A stretch of DNA of 64,000 nt from positions 45,925,035 to 45,989,034 of the forward strand of contig NC_086378.1 in assembly GCF_036588685.1 (NCBI RefSeq), given 5' to 3'. The notes under the pieces are model-generated. The model saw only the letters and a program-made list of their open reading frames with translations, had not been told where the DNA came from and did not search any database. Positions 35,794-47,874 of the stretch are shown piece after piece. Position 1 is the first letter of the stretch, and each line of letters starts with the position of its first letter. Source of the DNA: Mytilus trossulus. Its lineage: Eukaryota > Mollusca > Bivalvia > Mytilida > Mytilidae. The translations under genes and the position numbers were made by a program.

Positions 35794-37688
35794 TGTTCTT
35801 CAACTGTGAAGTATGATATTTGTAAAAACAAAGGAAAAGATATTTCTGATATCATGTAGATTTAGCTGTGTTCTAGGGGAGATAACTCAATTTGTTTTTA
35901 GATCAAAATTAAGCCAGACTAAGTTTTGTTCTGATCTACATAATAATATGTACTACATCTCAATATTAAAACACCATTTCTTACAAACTTATAATTAATA
36001 AATTAGGTTTAGGATTGTGAAATTTTGACTTATGTATATATATCTTGCATTGCTGGTGATGCATCTTTAGAACCAATTGCAAATGCATTCCCGTGTCAAG
36101 GCAGCTGGTTTTAATCCGCAGGTCAAACGATTTCTTCAGAATGTTTCTTAAATTTACATTTATATAGATGTTTGTGATGAATTCGTACAACTTGAACATC
36201 CATTTAAAGAAATCCCAAAAGGGCTTTACATAGTCATAAGTCGAAACCTAGAGTACTTTCATGCGTTAAGGGAGAGTAAGCAGAACCTGACCCACTAGTG
36301 CCACTCGACATGTCTTGTTGCTCATCGGGAATACACATCGGGTTATGAGTCTCATTCAGTGATACAATGTATCATACCGAAAAACATACAATGTATCATA
36401 CCGAAAAACAATGGACGAAATATAGTTTTCAACAAGTTTAACAGTTTAAGTATATCCGTGGTTATCTCTGTATGGCACAAACATTCCCGAACGGTCAATG
36501 AATTTGTGAAAACGCATGTAAAACGTTCGATAACTTCAATTACGTATAATTTTAATATTGTTCACACTATACGGACTTCATATACATGATTGGCTCCTTT
36601 CTCAGAAACTCCTCCGACAAAGCTATGAGGAGGAAAGATTGAAAACGACACTTCGTAAGTTTTATGACACCATTACAAATAATTTGATCTATATTATTTG
36701 TCTGTGTCTGTACTAAATTATGACATATCACCATGTATTTTATTGCGGTTTACCATTTACGTCGTCTGGTCTTTTAAGTAGTTAACTAGCATTATTCCCG
36801 AATGCGATTGTTTTGCCGAGTCTGAATTCGCATTGCTTAAATACATGTCTCAGTATTGTTACATTCACCATTTAGGTATTTTACGATGCTTTATTTGTAA
36901 TTCTGATCGGATATTGTTTTACAATTAAAACAAAATTTTTTTTATATAAGTATTCTGGTTATTGTCATGAAATACAGCAAAAACTCCATTGCGAACCTAA
37001 TCCTGAATTATATATATTTTTACAAATTTAGCTGTGACCTCACTTTTTATCATGTTTATGGCGTTGATACAATCGTGTGAAGCACAGTTGGTAATTGTAT
37101 TATGCTGCTTTTGTGTCGTAAACGGATTTTAGGTATTCGTTGTTATTATGTGGTTAATATGTCGAAATGTTCTATTGTATAATTTTTTTGTGTATTTCTC
37201 TGCCCTGAGTTCTCTTAAATATATTTGTACTTTCAAGTAATGTCTCCATTGTAGCGGTTATTTAAACCTTGCCATTACGCACGAGGTTTAGCTAGCCACA
37301 AAACCAGATTCAACTTACCATTTGTTTCTCAAAATGTCCTGTACCAAGTCAATATTATAGCAGTTGATATCTAATAGGTTTATTTACTGATGCGTCATGA
37401 CTCTTTCAGTTTATCTTTGACTTATGAGTGTGAAAATACCGTTGATATCTGCCAAAAGTTTTGTTTTAATTCAACATGTAGGGCCGAAATGTGTCTTTAT
37501 TTGAATGTTATTCATATGAAAATGTATATATCATTCTTCAAACAAAGGATATGTGGACACTTATTTAATAAATTACACAATGTCGGAAGACATCTACAAA
37601 CACTTACATGTATGTATATTTACTGCAAAAGGCGATCACATTTGACGAAAGCTTACCAAATGTTCTCATGATTGCATCAAGGTTGTTA
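35794..37688. other. No gene recognised; LINE 5' side and unique DNA
   Basis: The bases after 35793 (GGGGAGATAACTCAATTTG) may be the LINE 5' leader. A decayed tail-like piece lies near 36240-36320. The remainder holds only short frames. Confidence 0.4.
36362..36409 (+). repeat. Perfect 24-bp tandem duplication
   Basis: The 24-base unit beginning ATACAATGTATCATACC occurs twice back to back without mismatch. Confidence 0.85.
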
Positions 37689-37793
37689 TGTTCTTATTCA
37701 TAACTTCAAGCGAACATAAATTATTTACAAAAATAAACTCAACACCTTTGTATGGGATCAGCTCGCCTGGCAGTTTGCAGCAAAGCTTTAATT
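37689..37793 (-). repeat. YR2 direct repeat B2
   Basis: The hundred or so bases around GGGATCAGCTCGCCTG match 38903-39005 with few differences. Confidence 0.75.
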
Positions 37794-37811
37794 TTATTAA
37801 ATACAAATGCA

Positions 37812-38467
37812 AAGTACCAGGATTATAATTTTATACGCCAGACGCGCGTTTCGTCTACATAAGACTCATCAGTGACGCTCAGATCAAAATAGTTAAAAAG
37901 CCAAAAAAAATACAAAGTTGAAGAGCATTGAGGACCCAAAATTCCAAAAAAGTTGTACCAAATACGGCTAAGGTAATCTACTCCTGGGGTAAGAAAATCC
38001 TTAGTTTTTCGAAAAATTCAAAGTTTTGTAAACAAGAAATTTATAAAAATGACCATATAATTGATATTCAAGTCAACACCGAAGTGCTGACTACTGAGCT
38101 GGTGATACCCTCGGGGACGAAACGTCCACCAGCAGTGGCATCGACCCAGTGGTGTAAATAGTTATCAAAAGTACCAGGATTATAATTTTATACGCCAGAC
38201 GCGCGTTTCGTCTACATAAGACTCATCAGTGACGCTCAGATCAAAATAGTTAAAAAGCCAAACAAAATACAAAGTTGAAGAGCATTGAGGACCCAAAATT
38301 CCAAAAAAGTTGTACCAAATACGGCTAAGGTAATCTACTCCTGGGGTAAGAAAATCCTTAGTTTTTCGAAAAATTCAAAGTTTTGTAAACAAGAAATTTA
38401 TAAAAATGACCATATAATTGATATTCATGTCAACACCGAAGTGCTGACTACTGGGCTGGTGATACCA
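37812..38467 (+). repeat. Repeat A, head-to-tail array of about 1.9 units
   Basis: The units are about 357 bp, joined at GTGTAAATAGTTATCAAAAG. The second is cut at GGTGATACC. It lies inside YR2 between B2 and A2. Confidence 0.85.
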
Positions 38468-38677
38468 ATGTTCATCTGTTACTGTCTGCCTAGGCCGCTA
38501 CAGGTAATGAACACAGAAACCAATCTACAAACTTAAGATAAAAGCAATTTTCATTATGTACTCAAAGACATATTATGAATCAATTTAAAGATTCTGTTTT
38601 AACACACACTATTCACAATAAAAAAAAATAACATAAGAAAAATACATCAAGTCGGGTGGGAGGGTGGGAAACATGAC

Positions 38678-38902
38678 TGCTCCAAAAGCGAACCTCGAAT
38701 GACAATATCTTAAATTCGCACAACCGCCAAAAGTATAGCACGAAATATTTGAATTGATCTTATTCAAATACTATGGTCAGTTCTAACTCGACCAATGAAA
38801 AACATTTAACCTATTATATACTTTTCAACACGTGTATATTTATAAACAAATACACGTGGAAATGTTTACATACCGGTGTACGTAACTTTAATAAATATAT
38901 TT
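38678..38902 (-). repeat. YR2 direct repeat A2
   Basis: It matches 43568-43810 from CCAAAAGCGAACCT to AATAAATATATTTA with small indels. Confidence 0.8.
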
Positions 38903-39005
38903 ATGTTCTAATTCATAACTTTAAGCGAACATAAATTATTTACAAAAATAAACTCAACACCTTTGTATGGGATCAGCTCGCCTGACAGTGTGCATCAAAG
39001 CTTCG
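38903..39005 (-). repeat. YR2 direct repeat B1
   Basis: It matches 37689-37793 and directly abuts A2. Confidence 0.75.
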
Positions 39006-39036
39006 AAAAATAAAGAAAGTGTAAAAAAGTACATAA

Positions 39037-40043
39037 TTAAATTCCAATAGTATGAGTAACAGAAAGTCGATCCTTCAACGACTCTTTAACATAACCGTCT
39101 TTAGCTGTCACTTTTCCATCGACCATGATTTTTGAACAATCTGTCTTCTACACCAGCCGATGCCCCTCCTGAACGGAGACTATGCAGTCCAAATTTTTTA
39201 CTATCTAAGCCAATACTCTGTAAAGTGGAAAGAAGTATTTCCCGAGCTCTCGTGTATGACAACGGACCTGTCTTCTAAGTTTATAAGTATTATTAGATTT
39301 ACAAAAAAAAATAGATCTAAATATAAATTCATCAGAATTTGATGTAATACTAGCTAATTTGAGATATCGTTCAAGTATAGAGACAGGAAACGTTACAAAA
39401 TTAGTTCTTTCCCTTCTCTGTAAATATCAGTTTTACTCTTCGCCAAATATAAATTGACGTGTGTAGAATAAATCGTTATATCGATGCCTCTCAAATTAAC
39501 TAGTTCTGAAAATCTTAAAAAACCTGAATAGCTTAATAAACTCATACAAACAGTTCTTAAATCTTTAAGAGTACTATTAAGGTGACCATAAGTATGAACA
39601 TTTTTTCGCAAAATGTCTGGTGTAATAGGATCTTTTTTAGTGATAAAATGTCCTAATTTTCTCTGTGCTCCTTCATTAACAAACGTTACTAACTCAGATG
39701 TACAAGGTTTATTAAATCCAGCCAGTTTATTTGCCCAGCTAATGGCGTATATTACTTCATTTATCTTGCTAACCGATTTTGCACTCTGTGAAATGTGTAT
39801 CAAATATAAAGAGACTGTATAGTCAGATGATGGTAATGGAGTAATATTATGTAATTTGGTCCACTTACAGAAAGCATTAAAAGCATGCTGATACTTTTTA
39901 CGAGTGTTCAGAGAACGTGAGCTCAAGCAATACTCTGGTAGTCTAGCTTTCAATGTAGAAAGGTTAATCCGAAATATCTGAATTCTGTTTCCATCTACCA
40001 ACTTGAAAAATATCTGAAAAATGTGCAATCGTAAAACAGACAT
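39037..40043 (-). pseudogene. Tyrosine recombinase of YR2, frameshifted
   Basis: The N-terminal 216 residues are open and include SGFLRFSELVNLRG and LAKSKTDIYREG. After a shift near 39400 the frame continues with VSILERYLKLASITS, then HSLRSGGASAG and NHGRWKSD, ending at TAA 39037. The catalytic arginine, lysine, HxxR and tryptophan are seen; the tyrosine region is damaged (near GYVKESLKD). It is related to the YR1 enzyme but distant. Confidence 0.75.
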
Positions 40044-40119
40044 TATTAAATGTCAAAAAAATAAAACTTATACTATTGAACCATGCCACTGTAAAAACAA
40101 CAGGACCTAGTCCAATATT

Positions 40120-40418
40120 TATTTGACCATGCCGGCTACAATGCTATATACATTACGGCCGTGTTGAATACAACCATGCTTTCTACAATGTATATACACA
40201 CTAGGGCCTTATCAACAACGACCATGCCTGCTACAATACACATTCGTGTACTAGGGCCTCGTCACTTAAACCTCGACAGCTACAATACACATTCGTGTAC
40301 TAGGACCTCGTCACTTAAACCTCGCCGGCTACAATACACTTTCATGTACTAGGGCCTCGTCACTAACCTCGCCAGCTACAATACACTTAGTGCACTAGGG
40401 CCTTGTTAACCTTGTCGC
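40120..40418 (-). repeat. Minisatellite of six 46-49-bp units inside YR2
   Basis: CTACAAT recurs at 40136, 40183, 40231, 40280, 40329 and 40375. Each is followed by a variant of ACACATTCGTGTACTAGGGC and CCTCGTCACTTAAACC. It lies between the linker and the recombinase. Confidence 0.8.
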
Positions 40419-40421
40419 AAC

Positions 40422-40740
40422 TTATTTTACTGCCAAAACTGGAGCAATAAAAGGCTCAGTGCCAAACATGGATTTACTATTAGAACCACTGACAAAAATA
40501 CCACTAGTGTTTTCAAACTCAATAACATCGGATATGTAATCTCTGTAATTCATATTTTTATCAAAAATGAATGGCCAATAGGTCGCAGATATCCATTTCG
40601 GTACAATCAAAGTACCTTTAGCTTTACAAGCAATTACATGTTTCAACACTATGTAAATAGGTGGTACAATCTAATTGTTTTCACCAGACCAATTCTGAGT
40701 AAAACAGTCTACAGCTTCTGTATTTACGTACCAAAATAAA
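40422..40740 (-). pseudogene. Linker region of YR2 between RNase H and recombinase
   Basis: The open frame of 75 codons (40422-40649) contains AKGTLIVPKWISATYWPFIF. Upstream of it, in the bases next to the inserted element, the DNA reads NSLFWYVNTEAVDCF then NWSGENN. These stretches match the conserved segment that follows RNase H in DIRS-order elements as I know them. Confidence 0.6.
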
Positions 40741-40749
40741 GAGTTAATA

Positions 40750-42160
40750 CCCCAGTCCCACTAGGCCACGATCGCACTACGATCTGTGAAAAAAATGCAA
40801 ATTTTGATGATCGTGGTACGATCGTGTAGGTCGAAGTAAGGTCGTACCACGGTCGTGGTGAGGTCTTCAAGATTGTGAAGAGCGTGGCCAACTTTGAACA
40901 TGTTCAAAACAATCATGGTGCGGTCGTGGCAAAATCAGGTCGTAGTAGAAGCGTAGTGATAGCGCACTAAGATCGTAGTAAGATCGCAAAGGTCGCTGTA
41001 CAATCGTAGCGAGCGCATAGCGAAAGCGTGATTCTATTCGGAAAGACTGCGCTACGATCGCACAGCGACGTTATCACGACCTCACTACGACCATCACGTT
41101 CTCACTGCGACACAACTACGCTTCCACTACGACTATACCACGCTGTTCACGACAATAGTACGATTCTAGCACGCCCTTGCCGTCCTCATCACGCTCTTCT
41201 TACGACCTGACTACGTTCACACTACGGCCATCATTCTCATTGTCATTTTCACATAAAATATATAAAAAAGCTCCCTAGATTTTGTTTGTTTGAATGTAAT
41301 TATTCATTTGCTCTAACGGCTCAACCATGCTTCTCGTTTTTATATAGATAAGACCGTTGGTTTTCCCATTTAAATGGTTTAACACTAGTAATATTTTGGG
41401 TCCTTTATAACGTACTGATTGATGTGAGCCAAGGCTCCGTGTTGAAGGCCGTACCTTGGTCTATAATGGTTTACTTTTATAAATTGTTACTTGGATGGAG
41501 AGTTGTCTCATTGGCACTCATACCACATCTTCCTATATATATATTGATACATCTATGTCATCTCTGCTATCGTGCACTAAAATATCGTCATTGAGCTTTA
41601 TGGACCAGCAATAGGTTGTAATTTAGGTTGGATTGGTCGGTCCGACATCTCTGCTTGATCAGGATTCGTTACTTTGCTCCCTCTGTCTCTATATCAACTC
41701 CCACCACCATGCCCACGTGTTCTAGTAGATTTTGGTGTATTGTGGAAACTGTATTGTTTCCGAGAAATCTACGATTTAATCAGAAATAGAAGGAATTGAA
41801 CTGTATTGATATGGAACACGATGTTGACGTTATTGCTGAGAACGTAGTAAGATCGCGCTATGAACGTAGTATAATCATGGTAAGAACGTGTTATAATCGC
41901 AGTAAGATCGTGTTGTAATCGGATAACTCGTGGTATGGTCGTAGTGAGAACGTGAAGAGCGTAGAAAGATCTTGATAAGCGTCGCTGAATAAGCGCGGTG
42001 AGAACGTGGTATAATCGTAGCGGGATCTTTGTAGAAGCGTAGAGAGGACGTAGTAGCATCGTGAAAGCAACGAAAATTTACATTTTCATGCCGCCCATAC
42101 CGCGACCTTTATGGTGTTCTATAAAGTGCATGGTGCGATCGTGGTCTAGTGGGACTAAGG
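40750..42160. mobile_element. GATCGTAG-rich inverted-repeat element inserted in YR2
   Basis: The left end CCCCAGTCCCACTAGGCCAC and the inverted right end CCTTAGTCCCACTAGACCAC continue through ACGATCGCAC in both, about 30 paired bases. TTAAT occurs next to each end (40744-40748, 42163-42167), consistent with a short target duplication. The YR2 reading frame stops at one side and resumes at the other. The outer parts are made of degenerate GATCGTAGTA-like words, present in both orientations at 40750-41225, so they can pair with each other. A family-E repeat sits at 41271-41545. No transposase is seen. Confidence 0.75.
41271..41545 (+). repeat. Family E repeat inside the GATCGTAG-rich element
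   Basis: It shares TCTATAATGGTTTACTTTTA and TTGTCTCATTGGCACTCATA with 50815-51170. It is either nested or an original part of its host element. Confidence 0.65.
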
Positions 42161-42900
42161 CTTTAATCTTTCTAATTTTGTGTTACGAAAACTAGCAAAA
42201 CGATCGACTGTATAAGGACCCCAAAGGTCGTTAATAAAAGTATAGAAAAATTCTGAAACACCCCATTCTTCATAATCAATGATTTTACTGATATAATCAG
42301 CTTTCGAATTTTCGCCTCTCGGAATCCATTGTATCTTTATGGAAATTCCCTTTGGTAAACAATTAGAAAAAATGGAAATTGCTATATCTTGCAGTTTTTC
42401 TTTCATACTGCCTGCTTGAACAATTCTGACACAATTTTGATTATCAGTTAACCATTTTAAGGTTTTCCAGCATGTTGATAAGACATCAACGCCAATTCTA
42501 TGGCTTTCAGTTCTCTCCACGTGGAACTCTCTAACATTTCAAAAGATTTCCACATAGTGTGACAATTTTTACTTTCCAACTCTACTGTACATGCTCCGGC
42601 AGCTATGCTGCTAGCATCAGAGTAAATCATTACATGCGACTGACTATATTGATTTAATGTTTTGAAATTGACATTTGCAATGTTATCAAGCCAGAACTTT
42701 AATTCTGATATAACGAAACTTTTACTTTCTAAAACTAAATAACTGCCCCATGACATTCTACTTTCAATAGACATATAACAATATCTAGTCATAATTCTAG
42801 TAATATTTCCGATCACAGGAGACATGCTTATAATTCTACCCGTTACCTGGGCTAAATTTCTGGCAAAAATATATGGAATTTGTCTGAAAACATTATGAAT
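42161..42900 (-). pseudogene. RNase H of YR2
   Basis: Two overlapping frames (42457-43152 and 42155-42520) hold TGRIISMSPVIGN, the acidic residues in MIYSDASSIA, SSTWRELKAIEL, WLTDNQNC and NSKADYISK, and the closing WGPYTVDRFASFRN. A frameshift lies near 42490. The reading frame is cut at 42160 by the inserted element and resumes beyond it. Confidence 0.75.
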
Positions 42901-42904
42901 AGAC

Positions 42905-43580
42905 TGCCGGCTCGAAAGGGCGGCGGGTTCTGACGCTGATATGATTGAGAAAGTAAGGATTAGGAGCAGTTTCAACAGGAGCTGGTCTAGAATTTGTCTT
43001 GTAAGGGTGTGAGCGACGGGATTTATCTTTAGCCGTAAGCATGGCTCTGGACTCCGCCTGGCGGATTTTCTTTTCATCTTCAGAATCTGAAGCGATAACA
43101 TTTGCTTCATATTCCCTGACAGTAGCTCAACCACCGGCTGAAGTATCTTCAATACGTATTTATTCTACCCTTAACCTTGTCTATGAGGTCTATGCTGATA
43201 CGCGAGACATTGGTCTCGGAACGGGGAACAAAGCTATAAACCTTGTTTAATTCTGTAATAGTTTCCTCGTTAAATGTGTACTGAATTTTGTTGACCTCGT
43301 GCTTGAATTTAAGGAAAACCTCTTCTTTTAACTTTTTAGAATTTACGTCCTGTTCTCGGACCAAATCTGATTTGAGATCAACGAGCTTATTGTCAAAATA
43401 CACTTTAAAAAGTTCAAATGTATCGGCTAAATCACGACGCTCTTCTACTATGCGGATGTTAATTTGTGATTTACCGGTTGTAATGTGTGAATGCTCAGTC
43501 TCACCTTCAGACATTGGACTTCCTTCTCTTTTCTCTGACATACTCAAGTTAAGCACACGCTTACAACTTGACTGCACCAA
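42905..43580 (-). pseudogene. Gag-like region of YR2
   Basis: The 143-codon frame at 43149-43580 starts inside A1. It contains a coiled-coil-like segment (VDLKSDLVREQDVNSKKLKE). After a shift the C-terminal part reads ASDSEDEKKIRQAESRAML. It is followed directly by RNase H sequence, so the RT has been deleted near 42900. Confidence 0.6.
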
Positions 43581-43810
43581 AAGCGAACCTGGAATGACAA
43601 TATCTTAAATTTGCACAACCGCCAAAAGTATAGCACGAAATATTTGAATTGACCTTATTCAAATATAATGGTCAGTTCTAACTCGACCACTGAAAAACAT
43701 TTAACCTATTATATACTTTCAACACGTGTATAGTTACAATGTACATGTATAAACAAATACACGTGGTAATGTTTACATACCGGTGTACGTAACTTTAATA
43801 AATATATTTA
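43568..43810 (-). repeat. YR2 direct repeat A1
   Basis: This is the right end of the element and the partner of 38678-38902. It overlaps the start of the gag-like frame. Confidence 0.8.
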
Positions 43811-44711
43811 GTGCAGCAGGCAAGCTGACCTTTACAAATAATCCAACACCGTTTATTGCTTTTTATTGTTTTGTTTAGTAATTTGATTTATTTTGACCGT
43901 TCTCTTGTTTTTAATTTGGGTTTCGATGGCCCATTGGTACCTCGCCTTCTTTTTTTTATATTGTAACTATGTCTTCTTACAGCACGTACAGAGAAGCATC
44001 TGCCACTTTCCAATATCTAGGTAGTTTAAACAACGATTTTTGTATACACAATAAGTCATTTTTATATTTTATAGAATATTGTTTTACAGTTTAACAATAT
44101 TCATAATCATTAGAAATAAATTTGATAATAAAAAATGGAACCTGTGTAGGACATTAGCTGCAATACTTCTTTAATATGTAAAACGACGACATCGAATACT
44201 GCATATGAAATACAACTGCATTGAACCAATAGCAACTCAATATATATGGTATTCGTATATGGATGGAAAAGATAATTTAGCAGTCAGAATATTGCTTAAC
44301 TTAAATATGTGATGTCACTGCAAGTCTGTTTGCAAACTAAACGTTATTGCAGTAAACACCAATGATTATAAGATACAATGTATACTTGATTCGTTCGATT
44401 CTAGACTTGCTTATTTACCGCTCCATGTTTACAAAAGCAACGAATAGAATACAATGACTTCTGCTTTCAGTAAAAGGAATATCTTAACTAAATATGGCGA
44501 CAAATTCTTGTTTTGCTAGTATATTTAACAGATGCTGTATAAAGATAGTATAGCTAGTACCAATACAGAGAGCAGATTATTCTTTCTTATAAGTATTCAA
44601 TAATACACTATAAAAGATACTGAGTTAATATACAAACATGAGATAGGTTTGATAACTTTTTTAACCTCCTACAAATCAACAACAAAACAAGAAAAACATA
44701 AATTAGTGCAA

Positions 44712-44937
44712 TAAAAACTAAGGCTTTTCAACCTCAGGAATAGATTACCTTTAAAGTTAGCTGTATTTGGCAAAACTTTTAGGAATTTTTGGTCCTCAAT
44801 GATCTTCAACTTCGTACTTTATTTGGCCCTATAAACATTTTTTATTCGAGCGTCACTGATGAGTCTTTTGGAGACGAAACTCGCGTCTGGCGTAAATAAA
44901 ACATTTTAATCCTGGTATCTATGATGAGTTTATCTGA
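44712..44937 (-). repeat. Repeat A, partial copy on the - strand
   Basis: GAGCGTCACTGATGAGTCTT and GGTCCTCAATGATCTTCAAC are the complement of the core. Confidence 0.75.
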
Positions 44938-45321
44938 TTGTTGTATATGACTGAAGTAATTATCAAGTTTTGACCAATTTCTCTGACGCCAGTCTATTCT
45001 TCTTACTGTAGATTATTTTTTTCAAGAATCCACGGACCACTGTATTAACTTACATGACTTAAGAGAACTTATATTATAACTTTAATCTTTTAACTTACGA
45101 TTTTTTATCCCCTCAAATACGAGTGGCATTATAGGGTTCGAACTCGCACGTACTTTCTTCATAGTAAATAGAGTTTTCAGTCTATGCATGATTCCACTAG
45201 ACTTTGTTGGCTGACATAAAACTTTATTTATATAATACACTAAAAGATCTTAATTGTCAGTTAATCTCATTAAACTGTGTTTCTGTCTCATTGATGATTC
45301 GCTTTTGTAATCTAAGAAATA

Positions 45322-45346
45322 TACATATATATATATATATATATTT
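45322..45346 (+). repeat. AT dinucleotide microsatellite
   Basis: ATACATATATATATATATAT forms a short simple repeat. Confidence 0.7.
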
Positions 45347-47039
45347 TAATTTTTGGTTGGTTCATATTTATTTAATTTGGGTTATTTTGGGTTGTTATTT
45401 TTCTTAAATGAAAGGGGTTCATTGCTTACAATTGTACAAATCATAGGTAACATAAACACCCATACACCCATTACACTAGTACTTTTTTACGTACAAAGAC
45501 TTTCAATTTGCATTTCCTTAACAGGTTATGCAGAATTATGTATTTAGTTTTATAATGTTAACAGATGATCAATCATTTTTTTCTTTGTTTGATTATAAAT
45601 TGTCCACATATACATCACGTCGATATTGAAAGGACTCTAATTTAGAAAAGTGTGATATAAACGCCACGATCGTAAAAACGCTTTGAATGTAAAAACAGAA
45701 ACAAAATCATCGTCATTATATGAAAATGAAATATTTAATACGTATTCATGTTCTAGGATTAAAACAATGTTTTGGTCTAGAAAAAAATTAAATGATTTTT
45801 GTTTATTCCGTGTACAAGGTTTAATTTGCACTGCTAATATTACCATTATGACATTCTTTACCAACGACTGTTAATGACGTCATTACAAGAAATCAATAGG
45901 AATTTGGTTGTGTACTGATTGTTTTTTAGTTTTAGCTATATGATGTTTTAAGGATGTATTCTTCTGACGTTCACCCGTTAAAATCTCGTTCTGGAATTAT
46001 TTCCAAAACATATGAAAAAGGGGAAAATATAAATGAATTTTTAAAATGCTATTTAGACTAAACTGTGAAAAAATTGTGCATTTTCAATAAGTGGTTTTTG
46101 CGTAACAATTTTTCAAATTAAATTGCCAATCAAGAATTAAATATTTGGTAACCAAAATTTTAAGAAAATGCTTGGGAGTACAAGCAATTATTTTACCGGA
46201 AACATGTAAATCACATATCACTATTGTCTTTCAAATTTCTTAGAATTGTATTATTTTCAATCATTTATTACAAATTAGTTGAAATAATATGCAATTTGTT
46301 CCTAAAAAGGAGAAAAATCACAAAATTACAAAAATATCAGCATGGTAAATTTGACCCCAAAAAGCATCACAATATGATAAAACTTTCTTATATTAACACC
46401 TACCTTTTAGTTATTTTAAGTAAAATTTATTCAGATTGGTCCACTTTATCTTGATTGAAATTATGAACAAAAGTTTAATTGTGGAACTGGTTAAGAAAAA
46501 AAGTTTAATTCTAGAAATTTCTGGCTCTACAGAGGAGTACATCCTTAATTAATTGGTATTGGCTACAAACTAGTTGTAATAACAGCGAGTACCATAAGAT
46601 CAGCACTGTTTTCTGGTTTTGACAGGAATTAATAATTATCCTGCCGCGTCCGGCCTGTGTTATATATTTTATTCTGATTTGTATCTATCTGCCAAGAGAC
46701 GCCTTTTAACACTGGTTTTGACAGTTTGTTTTTATGTTGTGATCTTACACCACTGTGCAAGTTAGGGGAAGGCTCACAAGCATGTTTAGGTCAGTCATGT
46801 TCTGTATATACCAGGCCTTAAACAAGAGCCCGTAGTTTAGTGAATGTCGTTGGTTCGTGATTGTCTTTTTTCGTAAACTGTCTTTTTTTTTAATAAAAAT
46901 TAAGCCTTAATTTTCTCAACTGATTTTTTTCATATTTTTCATGTTAGGACCTGTTATTGGCGACTATTTGGTACAAGTTCTTCACAATATTGAAGATCGT
47001 ACGGGTTATTACTTTTACTTTTCTCATTGACTGAATTTA

Positions 47040-47095
47040 CACTTTGGTGGATAGCTGTCTTAATTGCAATCAAACCACATCTCCCTTTCTGTCGA
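47040..47095 (+). repeat. Family E end fragment
   Basis: GGATAGCTGTCTTAATTGCA and ATCAAACCACATCTCCC match the family E terminus. Confidence 0.4.
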
Positions 47096-47216
47096 GGCTG
47101 CGACCTTTGTCGTAAAACCAGACATAGTTATCCTATATTCCATCGTCGTCGTCTTCAAATAATCACTCTGTGGTAAAAGTTTTTGAAATTTTAATAACTT
47201 TTGTGAACTACCAAAC

Positions 47217-47600
47217 ATGGACAGAAGCTTGTTTTTTTGTCGAAAAATAGTATCCATAATTAATTTTTGTAAAAAAAAATCTCATTTTGAAAACAATTCT
47301 GAAATTAATAATAGGGTTCATGATATTCCCATTTCTAGAATAAAACATAAACTCCAAGTACTCGCAAAGCGGTTTGTGTTCGTACCGGCAGACATTGCAG
47401 CAAATAATGTAGCGATGGTGTGATGTATATACAACACGGAAGTTCTCCAAAACGATTGATCAATTATTCTACATTCAGGACCGTGTGCTCCACAAAAAGT
47501 CAAATTGTAAGACAGCATATCACTTCCACCACCAAGCTTAAACTATTAACTGGTTACCTAAATTGCTCAAAAACATTTAAATTGCGTTTTCTTCGCATCT
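47217..47600 (+). pseudogene. Penelope-like RT, N-terminal remnant
   Basis: The frame contains KRFVFVPADIAANNVAMV, the conserved lead-in (FVPADKAANN type) of this bivalve RT family. It is followed by frameshifted, hard-to-read sequence. Confidence 0.5.
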
Positions 47601-47874
47601 AGTATGTGCTCTACTACTTATCTTTCAGTGCTTCTAACTACCTCCCTTACTTCTACCAAAGAACTTGTTATTAACTTTTGTAAAAAAAAAGGCTTATGAA
47701 AATAATTATATTTATTTTTTGAGTGCTAAAAATGAACAACATATATGTACATTTCAGCAATACAGTGTATAGGCAAGTAGACGGTATGGAATGCCTATGG
47801 TAACTAACTGCTCCCTCTTTATAGCAGATTTATTTCTGTATTGCTATTAATCTAAGCTTATGACCAAACTCAGT

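Larger units (their letters stand above)
37689..43810 (-). mobile_element. Second Ngaro-type tyrosine-recombinase retrotransposon (YR2), without reverse transcriptase
   Basis: The layout on the coding strand is A1 (43568-43810), gag, RNase H, linker, recombinase, B1 (38903-39005), A2 (38678-38902), B2 (37689-37793). Between A2 and B2 sits an array of the 355-bp repeat A. The A2/B1 junction near 38902 again equals a join of the two outer ends (TAATAAATATATTTA to TGTTCT). No RT motif occurs between gag and RNase H. A 1.4-kb inverted-repeat element splits the linker. Frameshifts in every gene show it is older than YR1. Confidence 0.8.
43811..47039. other. No gene recognised
   Basis: This is unique AT-rich DNA apart from the inverted repeat A fragment at 44712 and an AT run at 45322. 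No exon-like frame was found. Confidence 0.45.

Noticed and set aside
37390..37671. Cysteine-containing 93-codon frame as an EB-like exon
   Set aside because: The spacing fits no module, no good splice acceptor precedes it, and a neighbouring exon is lacking.
37928..38161. Recurring 77-83-codon frame in repeat A arrays as a small gene
   Set aside because: The start and frame differ between the 37.9- and 52.3-kb arrays because of small indels, and the solo copies break it.
45130..45200. tRNA-like box B (GGGTTCGAAC)
   Set aside because: No matching box A or cloverleaf could be built around it.
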